A stretch of DNA of 14,556 bases, from assembly GCA_964528575.1 (NCBI GenBank), contig CAZGTQ010000326.1, positions 1-14,556 on the forward strand, read 5' to 3'. Shown here in pieces: positions 1 to 7,152 of this stretch (its first letter is position 1; every line of letters begins with the position of its first letter). A model generated the notes under the pieces. The model made no database searches and was not told the origin of the DNA. It was given only the letters and a program-made list of their open reading frames with translations. The translations under genes were made by a program, and so were the position numbers. This DNA comes from CAZGTQ01 sp964528575. GTDB lineage: Bacteria > Planctomycetota > UBA1135 > GCA-002686595.

Positions 1-141
1 ATCGTCCTGTGCTGCGATGACCTCGTCGGCGCCAGGCTGCGCCCGATGGGCATCCTCGCCGACGTCGCGCCGACGCTGCTCGAGCTCGCAGGCATCGAGC
101 GCTCCGAAGGCATGGACGGCGCGTCGCTGCTCGTGCGCTGA
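1..141 (+). CDS. gpmI: C-terminal fragment of probable 2,3-bisphosphoglycerate-independent phosphoglycerate mutase
   Basis: The window opens inside this gene; only the last 46 codons before the TGA at 139-141 are present. The visible tail contains GARLRPMGILADVAPTLLEL followed by GIERSEGMDGASLL. This fits the C-terminus of cofactor-independent phosphoglycerate mutase, where an 'LRDGG.LADIAPTLLDL.G...P.EMTG.SLL' pattern closes the alkaline-phosphatase-type phosphatase domain. The family interconverts 3- and 2-phosphoglycerate in cytoplasmic glycolysis with two metal ions. The usual EMTG is GMDG here and the usual DGG after LR is replaced by PMG, so the tail is somewhat divergent. Another member of the alkaline phosphatase superfamily (phosphopentomutase or a sulfatase-like protein) is possible, because the catalytic part lies outside the window. 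The stop is 56 bp before the kinase start. Confidence 0.6.
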   Translation: MVLCCDDLVGARLRPMGILADVAPTLLELAGIERSEGMDGASLLVR

Positions 142-160
142 TCTGGCCGCGCCGCGCGGG

Positions 161-166
161 TAGGAT
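161..166 (+). promoter_or_regulatory. Possible -10 element upstream of the kinase gene
   Basis: TAGGAT lies in the 56-bp gap between the gpmI stop and the kinase start and resembles a sigma-70 -10 box. At a 17-nt spacer the -35 position is CTGATC, which matches TTGACA at only three positions and overlaps the gpmI stop codon. Transcription would start near 173 and leave a short leader containing the ribosome binding site. This is inference from a weak motif. Confidence 0.28.
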
Positions 167-186
167 GGCGGGTGCCTCGCGAGGGA

Positions 187-192
187 GGGAGG
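187..192 (+). promoter_or_regulatory. Ribosome binding site that sets the kinase start
   Basis: GGGAGG ends 5 nt before the ATG at 198. The in-frame ATG at 165 has no comparable purine-rich element and would add eleven residues of non-family sequence, so the start at 198 is preferred. Confidence 0.65.
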
Positions 193-197
193 CACCG

Positions 198-1661
198 ATG
201 ACCGAAACCGACCCCGCGTCCACCGCGGAGCGTCTCGCTGCTCCCGAAGCGGTCGCCGCGCCGGGCTCCGCTCCTGGACAGGAGCTCCTCGGCGGCCGGC
301 TGCTCGTCGTGCGGCCGATGGGGACCGGCGCGTTCGGACGCGTCTTCGCGGCGCGCGACAAAGAGCTCGGCCGGCTCGTGCTCGCCAAGCTCGTCGGCTC
401 GAGGGGCGAGCAGCGCAATCGCATGCGGCGCGGCCACGCCCGGCTGCGCAAGCTCGACCACCCGCACATCGCGCGCGTCCTCGACCTGAGGGAGACCAAC
501 GAGGGCGACGTCGTGCTGACCGAGTTCATCGACGGGTGCAACCTCGGCGCGCTCCAGGCGCACACGATCGGCGAGTACCACTGCCTGCGCATCTTCCTCG
601 AGCAGGCGCACGCACTGCGCTACGCGCACGACGCGGGGCTGCTCCATCGCGACATCAAGCCGACGAACGTGCTCGTCGAGCGCCTCACGGGTCGGAGCTA
701 CCTGACCGACTTCGACATCGCCAAGCCCCTCGACGACGACGACCCGATCACGGTGGAGTGGACGTTCGTCGGGACGCCGGTGTTCGCGCCGCCGGAGGTG
801 CTGAGCGGCGAGCGCTGGCATGGCGTCGACTCCGGCGTGCGCGCGGACGTCTACAGCTTCGGCGCGACGCTGTACTCGTTCCTCGCGGGAAAGCCGCTGT
901 TCAGGAGCAACGACCCGCTCAGCGTGCTCCATCAGGTGATGCAGGGCGCGCGTGGCGTCGCGGCGCGCGACGAGAGCATCTCCAAGCACGTCCCGCCCGA
1001 TGTGCGGCGCTTGATCGACCGCGCGCTGAGCGTCGGCGCGAACGAGCGGCCGGGCATGGACGAGGTCGTCTCGGTGCTGGAGCGCGCGAAGGCGTCGCTG
1101 CCGCCGACCGGCTGGAACCCGGCGTGGGTGGGCCAGAGCGGGCCGGTGATCGACGTCGCGCTCACGATGGTCGCGGAGACGATCCCGCGCCTGCCGGCGA
1201 TGCCGCGGGCGGCGACCGAGGCGTCGATCGCGACGTCGCGGAGCTTCGAGAGCATCGAGAGGTCGCTCGAGTTCTACGTCGAGAACCTCTCGCTCGAGTA
1301 CGAGGACGCGCGCGCGCGCCTGCGCACGTGCCACCGCCTCTGGACCGCGTGCGTCTCCGTCGGATTCGGCGTGATCGTGGTCGGCGTAGTGCTCCTGCTC
1401 CTCGGCCAGACCGCCGCGGGCGCCAGCTCCGCCGCATCGTCGACGATCGCGTACTTCATCCAGAAGACGATCCTCGGCCGCGAGCGGGACCTGAAGGAGG
1501 ACGCGGAGTCGAAGCGTCACCAGATGGAGGCCGGCGCCCACTGGATTCGCCTGATGCAGGCGATCGAGCTGATCGAGGACCCCGCGGTGCGCGAGAAGCG
1601 CAAGGCGAAGCTGATCGACGTGCTGATCGGGCAGATGGGGCCGCGCCTCGCCGCCGGCTGA
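198..1661 (+). CDS. Membrane-anchored Ser/Thr protein kinase with atypical DFD motif and C-terminal two-helix membrane module
   Basis: Predicted 487-residue Hanks-type protein kinase that phosphorylates Ser/Thr on unknown substrates. The kinase domain spans about residues 32-298. Visible motifs are the glycine loop GTGAFGRV (42-49), the ATP-anchoring lysine in VLAKL (K64), HRDIKPTN (150-157, catalytic D152), PPE (198-200), RADVYSFG (216-222) and the subdomain XI arginine (R284). Two departures stand out: DFG is DFD (171-173), and the helix-C glutamate expected in the stretch before LDHPHI is not evident. After a linker, residues 355-380 form a charged helix, 385-403 a clear membrane segment (VGFGVIVVGVVLLLLG) and 405-425 a second, Ala/Ser-rich one, followed by a charged helical tail. 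This tail resembles the 2-TM module described next to TRADD-N domains in bacterial conflict proteins; the likeness is from memory. The catalytic domain would be cytoplasmic. It is a single gene, convergent with the next one. Confidence 0.9.
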   Translation: MTETDPASTAERLAAPEAVAAPGSAPGQELLGGRLLVVRPMGTGAFGRVFAARDKELGRLVLAKLVGSRGEQRNRMRRGHARLRKLDHPHIARVLDLRETNEGDVVLTEFIDGCNLGALQAHTIGEYHCLRIFLEQAHALRYAHDAGLLHRDIKPTNVLVERLTGRSYLTDFDIAKPLDDDDPITVEWTFVGTPVFAPPEVLSGERWHGVDSGVRADVYSFGATLYSFLAGKPLFRSNDPLSVLHQVMQGARGVAARDESISKHVPPDVRRLIDRALSVGANERPGMDEVVSVLERAKASLPPTGWNPAWVGQSGPVIDVALTMVAETIPRLPAMPRAATEASIATSRSFESIERSLEFYVENLSLEYEDARARLRTCHRLWTACVSVGFGVIVVGVVLLLLGQTAAGASSAASSTIAYFIQKTILGRERDLKEDAESKRHQMEAGAHWIRLMQAIELIEDPAVREKRKAKLIDVLIGQMGPRLAAG

Positions 1662-1671
1662 TCCGTTGCGA

Positions 1672-1686
1672 GGCCGAGGCGCGGCC
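1672..1686. terminator. Possible small hairpin between convergent genes
   Basis: GGCCG, a 5-nt loop AGGCG, and CGGCC form a short stem in the 34-bp gap between the convergent stops at 1661 and 1696. It could act on both strands, but the stem is short and there is no T tract, so chance is a real alternative in DNA this GC-rich. Confidence 0.2.
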
Positions 1687-1695
1687 GCTCCCGCT

Positions 1696-4341
1696 CTACG
1701 GCAGCAGCATCAGCGGTGCCGCGTTGCTGACGAACGTCACGTCGGCGGTCAGGCTCAGCGCGACGAACGCGTGGTGCAGCGTCGCGTTCGCGAGCGCCGG
1801 GGCGATGCCCGCGGGGAGCTCGACCGCGGCATGGGCGCCGCCGAAGTCGTCGAGCAGGCCCAGCGTCTGGCGGAGCACCGCGCCGTTCGCCTCGGTCAGG
1901 GTCCACGTCAGGTACCAGTCGTAAGCGAGCGGCAGGACGTAGCCGCCGCCGAGCGGCACGCCCGGCGTCGCTCCGCTCGCGCTGCCGACCACCCAGTACA
2001 GCTCGCCCGCGTGCGCGCGGCCGGACGCGAGGAAGAGCTCCTGGCGGCCGCCCGCGGAGAGCGGGAGCGTCGCCGGCTCGGCGACGAGCGGCTCCGGCTG
2101 GAAGCGCCACGCGATCGCCTCGCTGCGGCCCGCGACCGGGTCGTACGCCGATCCCGCGACCGTGATGCGGCCCGAAGGCGCGACCTCGACGTCGTTCGCC
2201 GTGCCGCCCGTGAACGAAGGGCCGAGCTCCTCGACGAGGTCGACGCGCTCGTCGGGCGCGCCGCGCCACAGCGTCGCCCGCTCGCCCAGGCCGTAGCTCG
2301 CGTAGCCCAACTGCAGGCCGCCGTCGGTCGCGACGAGCCGGCTTGCGGTCGCGCCCGTCGGGTCGAGGTCGACCCCGTCGTCGGGTCCGCCGCACCACAC
2401 GTACGCGTGCTTCGTGCCGCCGAACGTCGCGAACCCGACCGCCTGGCCAGAGGCGGCGCCGGAGATCGAGCTCCACGACGAGCCAGGCGGGTTCATGTCG
2501 ACGAAGGACGCGGCCGAGCCGCTCCAGCGCGCCGCGTGGTTCACGCCGTAGCCGAGGTTGACGAGCCCATACTGGTTGTCGCCGTCGAGCGCGGCCGCGC
2601 TCGAGCCCCACGCCGACGCCGGCGTCAGGATGTGGGCGAACTTCGCCGAGCTCGGCCAGTACGCAGCGTCGACGGTCGTGCTCTCGTCGCTCCAACGCAG
2701 TACGCCCACGTGGCGCGTGCCGTCGGTGTCGGTCGCGTAGCCGATCTCCCAGCCGCTCGGCTGGATGTCGACGTGCGTCGCCATGCTGCCCGACCACGCC
2801 GCCGCGTGCCGGTAGTAGCCCGTGCCCAGCGGCGTCGTGTACGGCCACCACCACGCCCCGACCTGCACGCCGTTCTCCGCCGCCGCGACCGTCGCGCCGA
2901 CCGAGCTCGACGGCGTCAGCGTCGCAGCGATCGAGCCGTCCGCGTTCCACAAGAGCGCCTGCTCCTGGTCCGCCCACGGCGGCGCCGGAGCGAATGCGTG
3001 GCCCGCGATCGTGACTCCGTCGAGCGCGCTCGCGCTCGATGTCGACCCGCCGTACGGGTCGAGCCGCTGGACCGTGCGCCACGCGCCGATCACCGGCGCC
3101 TCCCTCACCTCGAGCGCGATCGGATCCGAGCTCGACGTGCCGCACGGGTTGGTCGCGACGAGCCGGTACGCGCCCGCGTCGGCCGCCCCGGCTCCCGCGA
3201 AGTGCAGCGTGTGCGTGTCGGTGCCGGTGAGCCAGCCCCCGCCCGCCGACGGGCCGTCGAACAGCGGCTGCCCGTCGCGCTCCCAGCGCAGCGCGAGCGG
3301 CGTCCCGCCCGTCGCGTCGACGTGAAGGCTCGCCGAGAGCCCGGCCCACGCGATCGCGTTCGCCGGCGCGTCGGCGAGCGTCGGGCACGGCGGCGTGTAC
3401 AGCCTCTCCACCGTCGCCGTCCCGCCGGTGCCGTCGTCGCCGCCCATCGCCCAGAGCCGGTCGTCCGGTCCGAGCGCGAGCCCCGGCCGGCGCCGCGCCG
3501 TCGCAAGGTCGGGCCCGGCGCTCCAAGTCCCGAGCGCGAGGTCGAGCACCCACGTGTGCGCGCTCGGAGCGCCGCCCGCGAGCGTGCCGCCGACGACGTA
3601 CAAGCGACCGTCGGCGCCGAGCGCGGCCGCCGCGTCCGTCACGCTCTCGGGCAGCGTGCCGACGTCGCCCGCCGACCACGCGCCGGTCGCGACGTCGTAC
3701 GCGAAGACCGCCGCCGAAGGCGCGCCACCCGGCGCCGTGCCGCCGATCACGAGCACGCGCCCGGTGCCGTCCGCGACCGCCGCCGCGCGCGCGCGGCCTT
3801 CGGGGAGCGGCGCGAGGATCTGCCAAGCGTTCGCGCCCGCGTCGTACCGCTCGACGCGCGTCGAGCCCGGCGTCCCGCCGATCGAATAGAGGCGCCCCTG
3901 CGCGTCGGTCGCCCACGCGAAACCGGTCGTCGGCGCGGCGGACGAGCGGTCGGCCAGCGTCGTCTTCTTGCCCTCGACGAGATCGTAGACGTACGTCTTC
4001 CCCTCGTCGCCCTCGGGGTCGAGCGCGTCGAGCCCGCCGAACACGACGATGCGCCCGAGCGCGTCGACGCCGGCTCCGCTCTCGACCGCCGGCCCTTCCA
4101 GCGTCGCGTGCGTCGTCCAACTCGCGGCGCCGGGCGCGATGCCGTGAACGGATGCGTTCGAGTCGTTGCCGATGAGCGGGAATCCGCCGACCGCGAGCAC
4201 TTCGCCCGCGAGCGTGAGGCCTGTCGCCTCGAGCCGCGGTGCCGGGAACGAGGGGCCGGATTGCCACTGAGCGGCGCTCGCCGACCCGAGCATCGCGGCG
4301 GCGACGAGCACGGGAAGCGAGCGACAGAGCGAGAGGCGCAT
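1696..4341 (-). CDS. Secreted multidomain protein: kelch propeller, Ig-like domain, HAF-like repeats, planctomycete-type C-terminal domain
   Basis: Predicted 881-residue exported protein of unknown ligand. Residues 1-23 are a signal peptide (basic start MRLSLCR, hydrophobic core, cleavage after ASA). Residues 25-315 hold about five or six kelch-like blades, each with a hydrophobic strand and GG (AVGG, VFGG, YSIGG, LVIGG, YVVGG, WAMGG) and a later aromatic/W. Residues 319-412 look like an Ig-like domain (LRWERDGQP ... DAGAYRLVATNPCG, possible C319-C400 pair). Residues 420-740 repeat an 'A.GFATFGGTKHAYVW' pattern like extracellular HAF repeats, suggesting a second propeller. Residues 755-881 (WVVGSASGATPG ... 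LPLAYDWYLTWTL ... LHHAFVAL) resemble a C-terminal domain I associate with secreted planctomycete proteins. No catalytic motif is visible; a surface adhesion or carbohydrate-binding role is inference. The start at 4341 follows a strong AAGGAG; an in-frame extension to 4575 lacks export features. Confidence 0.85.
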   Translation of the reverse strand: MRLSLCRSLPVLVAAAMLGSASAAQWQSGPSFPAPRLEATGLTLAGEVLAVGGFPLIGNDSNASVHGIAPGAASWTTHATLEGPAVESGAGVDALGRIVVFGGLDALDPEGDEGKTYVYDLVEGKKTTLADRSSAAPTTGFAWATDAQGRLYSIGGTPGSTRVERYDAGANAWQILAPLPEGRARAAAVADGTGRVLVIGGTAPGGAPSAAVFAYDVATGAWSAGDVGTLPESVTDAAAALGADGRLYVVGGTLAGGAPSAHTWVLDLALGTWSAGPDLATARRRPGLALGPDDRLWAMGGDDGTGGTATVERLYTPPCPTLADAPANAIAWAGLSASLHVDATGGTPLALRWERDGQPLFDGPSAGGGWLTGTDTHTLHFAGAGAADAGAYRLVATNPCGTSSSDPIALEVREAPVIGAWRTVQRLDPYGGSTSSASALDGVTIAGHAFAPAPPWADQEQALLWNADGSIAATLTPSSSVGATVAAAENGVQVGAWWWPYTTPLGTGYYRHAAAWSGSMATHVDIQPSGWEIGYATDTDGTRHVGVLRWSDESTTVDAAYWPSSAKFAHILTPASAWGSSAAALDGDNQYGLVNLGYGVNHAARWSGSAASFVDMNPPGSSWSSISGAASGQAVGFATFGGTKHAYVWCGGPDDGVDLDPTGATASRLVATDGGLQLGYASYGLGERATLWRGAPDERVDLVEELGPSFTGGTANDVEVAPSGRITVAGSAYDPVAGRSEAIAWRFQPEPLVAEPATLPLSAGGRQELFLASGRAHAGELYWVVGSASGATPGVPLGGGYVLPLAYDWYLTWTLTEANGAVLRQTLGLLDDFGGAHAAVELPAGIAPALANATLHHAFVALSLTADVTFVSNAAPLMLLP

Positions 4342-4348
4342 GAACGAT

Positions 4349-4354
4349 CTCCTT
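4349..4354 (-). promoter_or_regulatory. Ribosome binding site that sets the kelch-protein start
   Basis: On the minus strand AAGGAG precedes the ATG at 4341 with a 7-nt spacer, a near-perfect Shine-Dalgarno match. It favours this start over the in-frame upstream extension, and the protein then begins with a signal peptide. Confidence 0.75.
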
Positions 4355-4372
4355 CGGAGATGGGGTCCTTTT

Positions 4373-4381
4373 GGGGGGGGG
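4373..4381. repeat. G9 homopolymer tract in the leader or promoter of the kelch-protein gene
   Basis: Nine consecutive G on the plus strand (C9 in the sense of the minus-strand gene), next to a TTTT run, 31 nt upstream of the ATG at 4341. A tract of this length outside coding sequence is a known type of slippage site; whether its length varies cannot be seen from one sequence. Confidence 0.6.
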
Positions 4382-4387
4382 CGCCGC

Positions 4388-4437
4388 GCCGGTCGGTCAT
4401 GCCGGTGATCGGTCGGATTTGCCGGTCGTGCACCGGC
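4388..4437. repeat. Cluster of GCCGGT motifs upstream of the kelch-protein gene
   Basis: GCCGGT occurs at 4388, 4401 and 4421 in direct orientation, and its inverse ACCGGC at 4432, giving GCCGGT-CGTGC-ACCGGC at 4421-4437. GGTCGG occurs at 4391 and 4411, 20 bp apart. Several starts are about 10 or 20 bp apart, consistent with sites on one face of the helix, so an operator array is possible. Low complexity in GC-rich DNA could also produce it. Confidence 0.35.
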
Positions 4438-4438
4438 T

Positions 4439-4455
4439 CGTCCGTCGCGCGGACG
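4439..4455. repeat. Inverted repeat CGTCCG / CGGACG
   Basis: A 6-bp inverted repeat with a 5-nt loop (TCGCG), directly following the GCCGGT/ACCGGC repeat in the same intergenic region. On its own it could be chance; it counts mainly as part of a row of four or five hairpins. Confidence 0.3.
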
Positions 4456-4464
4456 GCGCGCCGG

Positions 4465-4486
4465 GGCACAGCACAAAGTGCGTGCC
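4465..4486. repeat. Bulged hairpin downstream of the YbbAP-like operon
   Basis: The left arm GGCAC-A-GCAC pairs with GTGC-GTGCC across an AAA loop: nine base pairs with one bulged A. It lies 99-120 bp past the permease stop on the minus strand and 124-145 bp upstream of the kelch-protein start. It could be a transcription terminator, an RNA processing or stabilising hairpin, or an operator. There is no T tract to support an intrinsic terminator on either strand. Confidence 0.4.
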
Positions 4487-4507
4487 GCTGCTCCTACGCC
4501 ATGTTGC

Positions 4508-4521
4508 GTAGCGCGCGCTAC
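4508..4521. repeat. 14-bp perfect palindrome
   Basis: GTAGCGCGCGCTAC is identical to its reverse complement. Perfect symmetry over 14 bp in an intergenic region upstream of the minus-strand kelch-protein gene fits a dimeric repressor site, but no regulator is encoded nearby and the alternating GC core makes chance more likely than usual. Confidence 0.35.
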
Positions 4522-4529
4522 TTGCTCAG

Positions 4530-4545
4530 AGCCCGTCGGAGGGCT
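4530..4545. terminator. Possible terminator-like stem after the YbbP-like gene
   Basis: AGCCC and GGGCT flank a 6-nt loop, 40-55 bp beyond the permease stop on the minus strand. The five-pair stem is followed by no clear T run, so termination is only a suggestion. Confidence 0.2.
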
Positions 4546-4584
4546 GGCGGGCCGCCGGTTCTGCGACGCGCCCACTCATCCGCG

Positions 4585-7152
4585 TCAGCCGCGCAGGCTC
4601 GCGAGCGGGCGCGCGGCGAGCGCGCGCGCGCTCGCTGCGATGCCGAATACCGTCGCGAGCAGTGCGCTCAGCGCGGCGGCGAGCGGCAGCGCGACGAGCG
4701 GCAGCTCGGGCGCGAGCTCGAGCACGTGCCGGAGGAACGCCCACGCGAGCAGGAGCGCTCCGGCGCCGCCGACCGTGCCCGCGACGAGGCCGGAGAGCGC
4801 GTACTCGGTCGCGAAGATCCCGACGACGCCGCGGCGCGTCACGCCGAGCGTCTTGAGCAGCGCCGCCTCGCGCGCGCGGCGCAGGTTCGTCGACGCGATG
4901 CTGCCGGCGAGGATCGCGACGCCGGTCGCGACGGTGAACCAGCCGAGGATGCGCACGCCGATCGCGATGCGCTCGAGCAGCGCGACGATGCGCTCGAGCA
5001 GCGGCCGGATGCGCACCATCGTCACGTTCGGGAACGACGCGGCGATCCGGTTCTGCACGCGCTGCTCCGCCTCTTCGTCGAGCTGCGCGGTCGCGACGCG
5101 GTAGCTCGGCGCGCCGTCGAGCACGCCCGGCTCGACGACGAGGAAGAAGTTGATGCCGAAGCTCTCCCACTCGACGGTTCGCAGGCTCGTGACGACGACC
5201 TCGATCGGCCGGCCCTGCACGTCGAAGCGCAGCTCGCTGCCGACGCCGACACCGAGCTCCGCGGCGAACTCCTCCTCGATGGAGACCTCCGCGCGCTCGG
5301 GATCCGACCACAGCGCGCCCTCGACGATCACGTTGTCCTCGGGCAGCGCGTCCATCCACGTCAGCCGCTGCTCGCGCGTCAGCCGCCAGTTGCTCCGCCC
5401 GCGCCCGTCGCCGTCGCCGTCGTCGTGATCGTCGTCGTGGTCGTCGTCGTAGCGCACGAGCTCGGCGACCGGGACGCCGTCGATCGCCGCGAGCCGCGCC
5501 GTCACGACCGGCACCGACTGCACGTGCCGCGCGCCCTCGCCCTCGAGCGTCGCGCGCACGCCCTCCCACTGGCTCGGCTGCACGTCGACGAAGAACGCGG
5601 TCGGCGCCGAGCTCGGCAGCGCGGAGTCGAGCTCGCTCGACAACCGCCGCTCGACGAGCGCCATCGACGTGACGACGAGCACGCCGAGCGCGAGCGCGAC
5701 GATCGCGCCGGTCGTCCCCGCGCCCGGCCGCGCGAGCGCGCCCAGGCCCGAGCGCAGGTACGGCCCGACGCGGTCCGCCGGCACGCGTCCCGCGAGCGCC
5801 GAGAGCGCCCGCGCCGCGAGCGCGAAGAGCGCGACGAGCACGACGAGCCCGCCGGCGAAAGCGCTCGCGATCCCGAGCGAGCCCGCCTGCGCCCACGCGC
5901 TGCCCCACAGGCCCAGGGCGAGCGCGGCCCACGCCGCCACGCGCACGCCCAGCGGCGCGCTCAGCGGCTCCGCGTCGCTGCGCAGCACGCGCGCCGGCGG
6001 CACGCGCCAGACCGCGACGAGCGGCGGCAGGCTGAACAGCGTGGCGACCGCGACGCCGAGCAAGAGCCCGCGCGCGATCGCGAGCGGCTGCAGCGCGAGC
6101 CGCGCCTCGTCCGGCACGAGCCCCGCGGCCGCGGCGATCGCCGGCAGCGCGGCGCCGAGCGCGGCTCCGACGAGGCTTCCGACGAGCGCGAGCAGCAGCG
6201 TGTGGCCGAGATACAGCGCGAGCACCTCGCGCGGCCGCATCCCCAGGCAGCGCAGCACCGCGATGCTCTGCCAGCGCCCGGCGAGCCACGCGCGCACGAT
6301 CTGCGCCACGCCGATGCCGCCGAGGACGAGCGAGAGCAACGCGACCAGGCCGAGGTAGTCCTCGGCGCGCTCGAGCGCGCGGCGCACAGACGGCCGCGCG
6401 TCGCGGTGCGTCTCGATGCGCACGTGCTCGGCGTGGCCGAGCGCGGCGTCGAGCCGGTCGCGCACCGCGTCGAGCTCGGCCTTGCTCGGGTCGCCCGGCA
6501 GGCGCACGAGCGCGCGGTAACGGACGCGGCTGCCGAAGCCGAGCAGCGGCGCGCGCGCGAGGCCCGCGGCGGAGAGGAACACGCGCGGGCCGAGCGTGAG
6601 CGAGAAGTCGAGCCGGTCCGGCTCGTCGTTCACGATCGCGGCGATCCGGAACGGCTGGCCGCCGATGCGCAGCGTGTCGCCGACGTCGACGGAGAGCGCC
6701 GCGCACAGCTCGGGCGCGACGACGGCGCTGTGGGCGTCGAGCGCCTCGGCGAGCGTGCCCGGCGGCTCCAGCTCGAGCGAGCCGTAGAACGGGTACGTGC
6801 CGCCGACGACCTTGAGCTCGGCGAGCGTGCTCCCGCTGACCTCGCCGCTCGGGTCGGTCGCCGCGACCATCGTCGCGAGCTCGCGCACGGCCGTCGTCTC
6901 GGCGCCCGGCAGCGCGGCGAAGAACGCGGCGATCTCCTCCTCGGGCAGCTTGCGGCGCGAGCGCACCGACAGGTCCGCCGCGAGCAGCTCGCGCGACTGT
7001 GCATGGATCCCGTCCTCGATCGACGCGACGAGCGCCGACACGCCGACGACCGCGGCGACGCCGATCGCGAGGCACGCGATGAAGAACACGAGCCGGCCCG
7101 CCGACCCGCGCGACTCGCGCAGGAGAGCGCGCGCGAACGCGCCCGCTCTCAA
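4585..7152 (-). CDS. ybbP: FtsX-family ABC transporter permease, YbbP-like
   Basis: Predicted 855-residue inner-membrane permease that pairs with the ATPase encoded just upstream. The layout matches YbbP-type duplicated FtsX permeases (about 800 residues, ten helices): a first helix (21-42), a large extracytoplasmic domain (about 45-262), three FtsX-type helices (266-290, 311-342, 361-382), two linking pairs (403-425, 430-455), a helix at 480-500, a second extracytoplasmic domain (about 505-730), and three C-terminal FtsX helices (735-755, 778-805, 818-842). PTAFFVDVQPSQ (517-528) and INFFLVVEPGVLDG (667-680) fit positions I recall in YbbP proteins. An Asp/His/Gly-rich run sits at 569-583. 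The start is TTG: the ATPase stop and this start overlap as TTGA, with GGAG 8 nt upstream, so translation is probably coupled. The family is linked to moving hydrophobic compounds or to mechanotransmission across the periplasm rather than classical transport; the substrate is unknown. Confidence 0.88.
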   Translation of the reverse strand: MRAGAFARALLRESRGSAGRLVFFIACLAIGVAAVVGVSALVASIEDGIHAQSRELLAADLSVRSRRKLPEEEIAAFFAALPGAETTAVRELATMVAATDPSGEVSGSTLAELKVVGGTYPFYGSLELEPPGTLAEALDAHSAVVAPELCAALSVDVGDTLRIGGQPFRIAAIVNDEPDRLDFSLTLGPRVFLSAAGLARAPLLGFGSRVRYRALVRLPGDPSKAELDAVRDRLDAALGHAEHVRIETHRDARPSVRRALERAEDYLGLVALLSLVLGGIGVAQIVRAWLAGRWQSIAVLRCLGMRPREVLALYLGHTLLLALVGSLVGAALGAALPAIAAAAGLVPDEARLALQPLAIARGLLLGVAVATLFSLPPLVAVWRVPPARVLRSDAEPLSAPLGVRVAAWAALALGLWGSAWAQAGSLGIASAFAGGLVVLVALFALAARALSALAGRVPADRVGPYLRSGLGALARPGAGTTGAIVALALGVLVVTSMALVERRLSSELDSALPSSAPTAFFVDVQPSQWEGVRATLEGEGARHVQSVPVVTARLAAIDGVPVAELVRYDDDHDDDHDDGDGDGRGRSNWRLTREQRLTWMDALPEDNVIVEGALWSDPERAEVSIEEEFAAELGVGVGSELRFDVQGRPIEVVVTSLRTVEWESFGINFFLVVEPGVLDGAPSYRVATAQLDEEAEQRVQNRIAASFPNVTMVRIRPLLERIVALLERIAIGVRILGWFTVATGVAILAGSIASTNLRRAREAALLKTLGVTRRGVVGIFATEYALSGLVAGTVGGAGALLLAWAFLRHVLELAPELPLVALPLAAALSALLATVFGIAASARALAARPLASLRG
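5404..5448 (-). other. Asp/His/Gly-rich insert in the second extracytoplasmic domain of the YbbP-like permease
   Basis: Residues 569-583 of the permease read as two DDDH units followed by DDGDGDGDG. The DNA is a near-simple repeat of GAC/CAC/GGC codons, so it may have arisen by slippage. The location is predicted to be periplasmic, where such a loop could bind divalent metal; that function is inference. Confidence 0.6.

Noticed and set aside
165..197. Upstream in-frame start of the kinase at 165
   Set aside because: No ribosome binding site, and the added residues have no family support; GGGAGG favours 198.
1517..4267. A long minus-strand frame overlapping the kelch-protein gene in a shifted frame
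   Set aside because: Arg-rich low-complexity translation; the other frame has signal peptide, kelch, Ig and C-terminal domains.
4342..4575. N-terminal extension of the kelch protein to 4575
   Set aside because: It would bury the signal peptide 78 residues inside the protein and run through the hairpin-rich intergenic region.
4526..7075. An 849-codon minus-strand frame overlapping the permease gene
   Set aside because: It is a frame-shifted shadow of the FtsX permease with an Arg/Ala-only composition.
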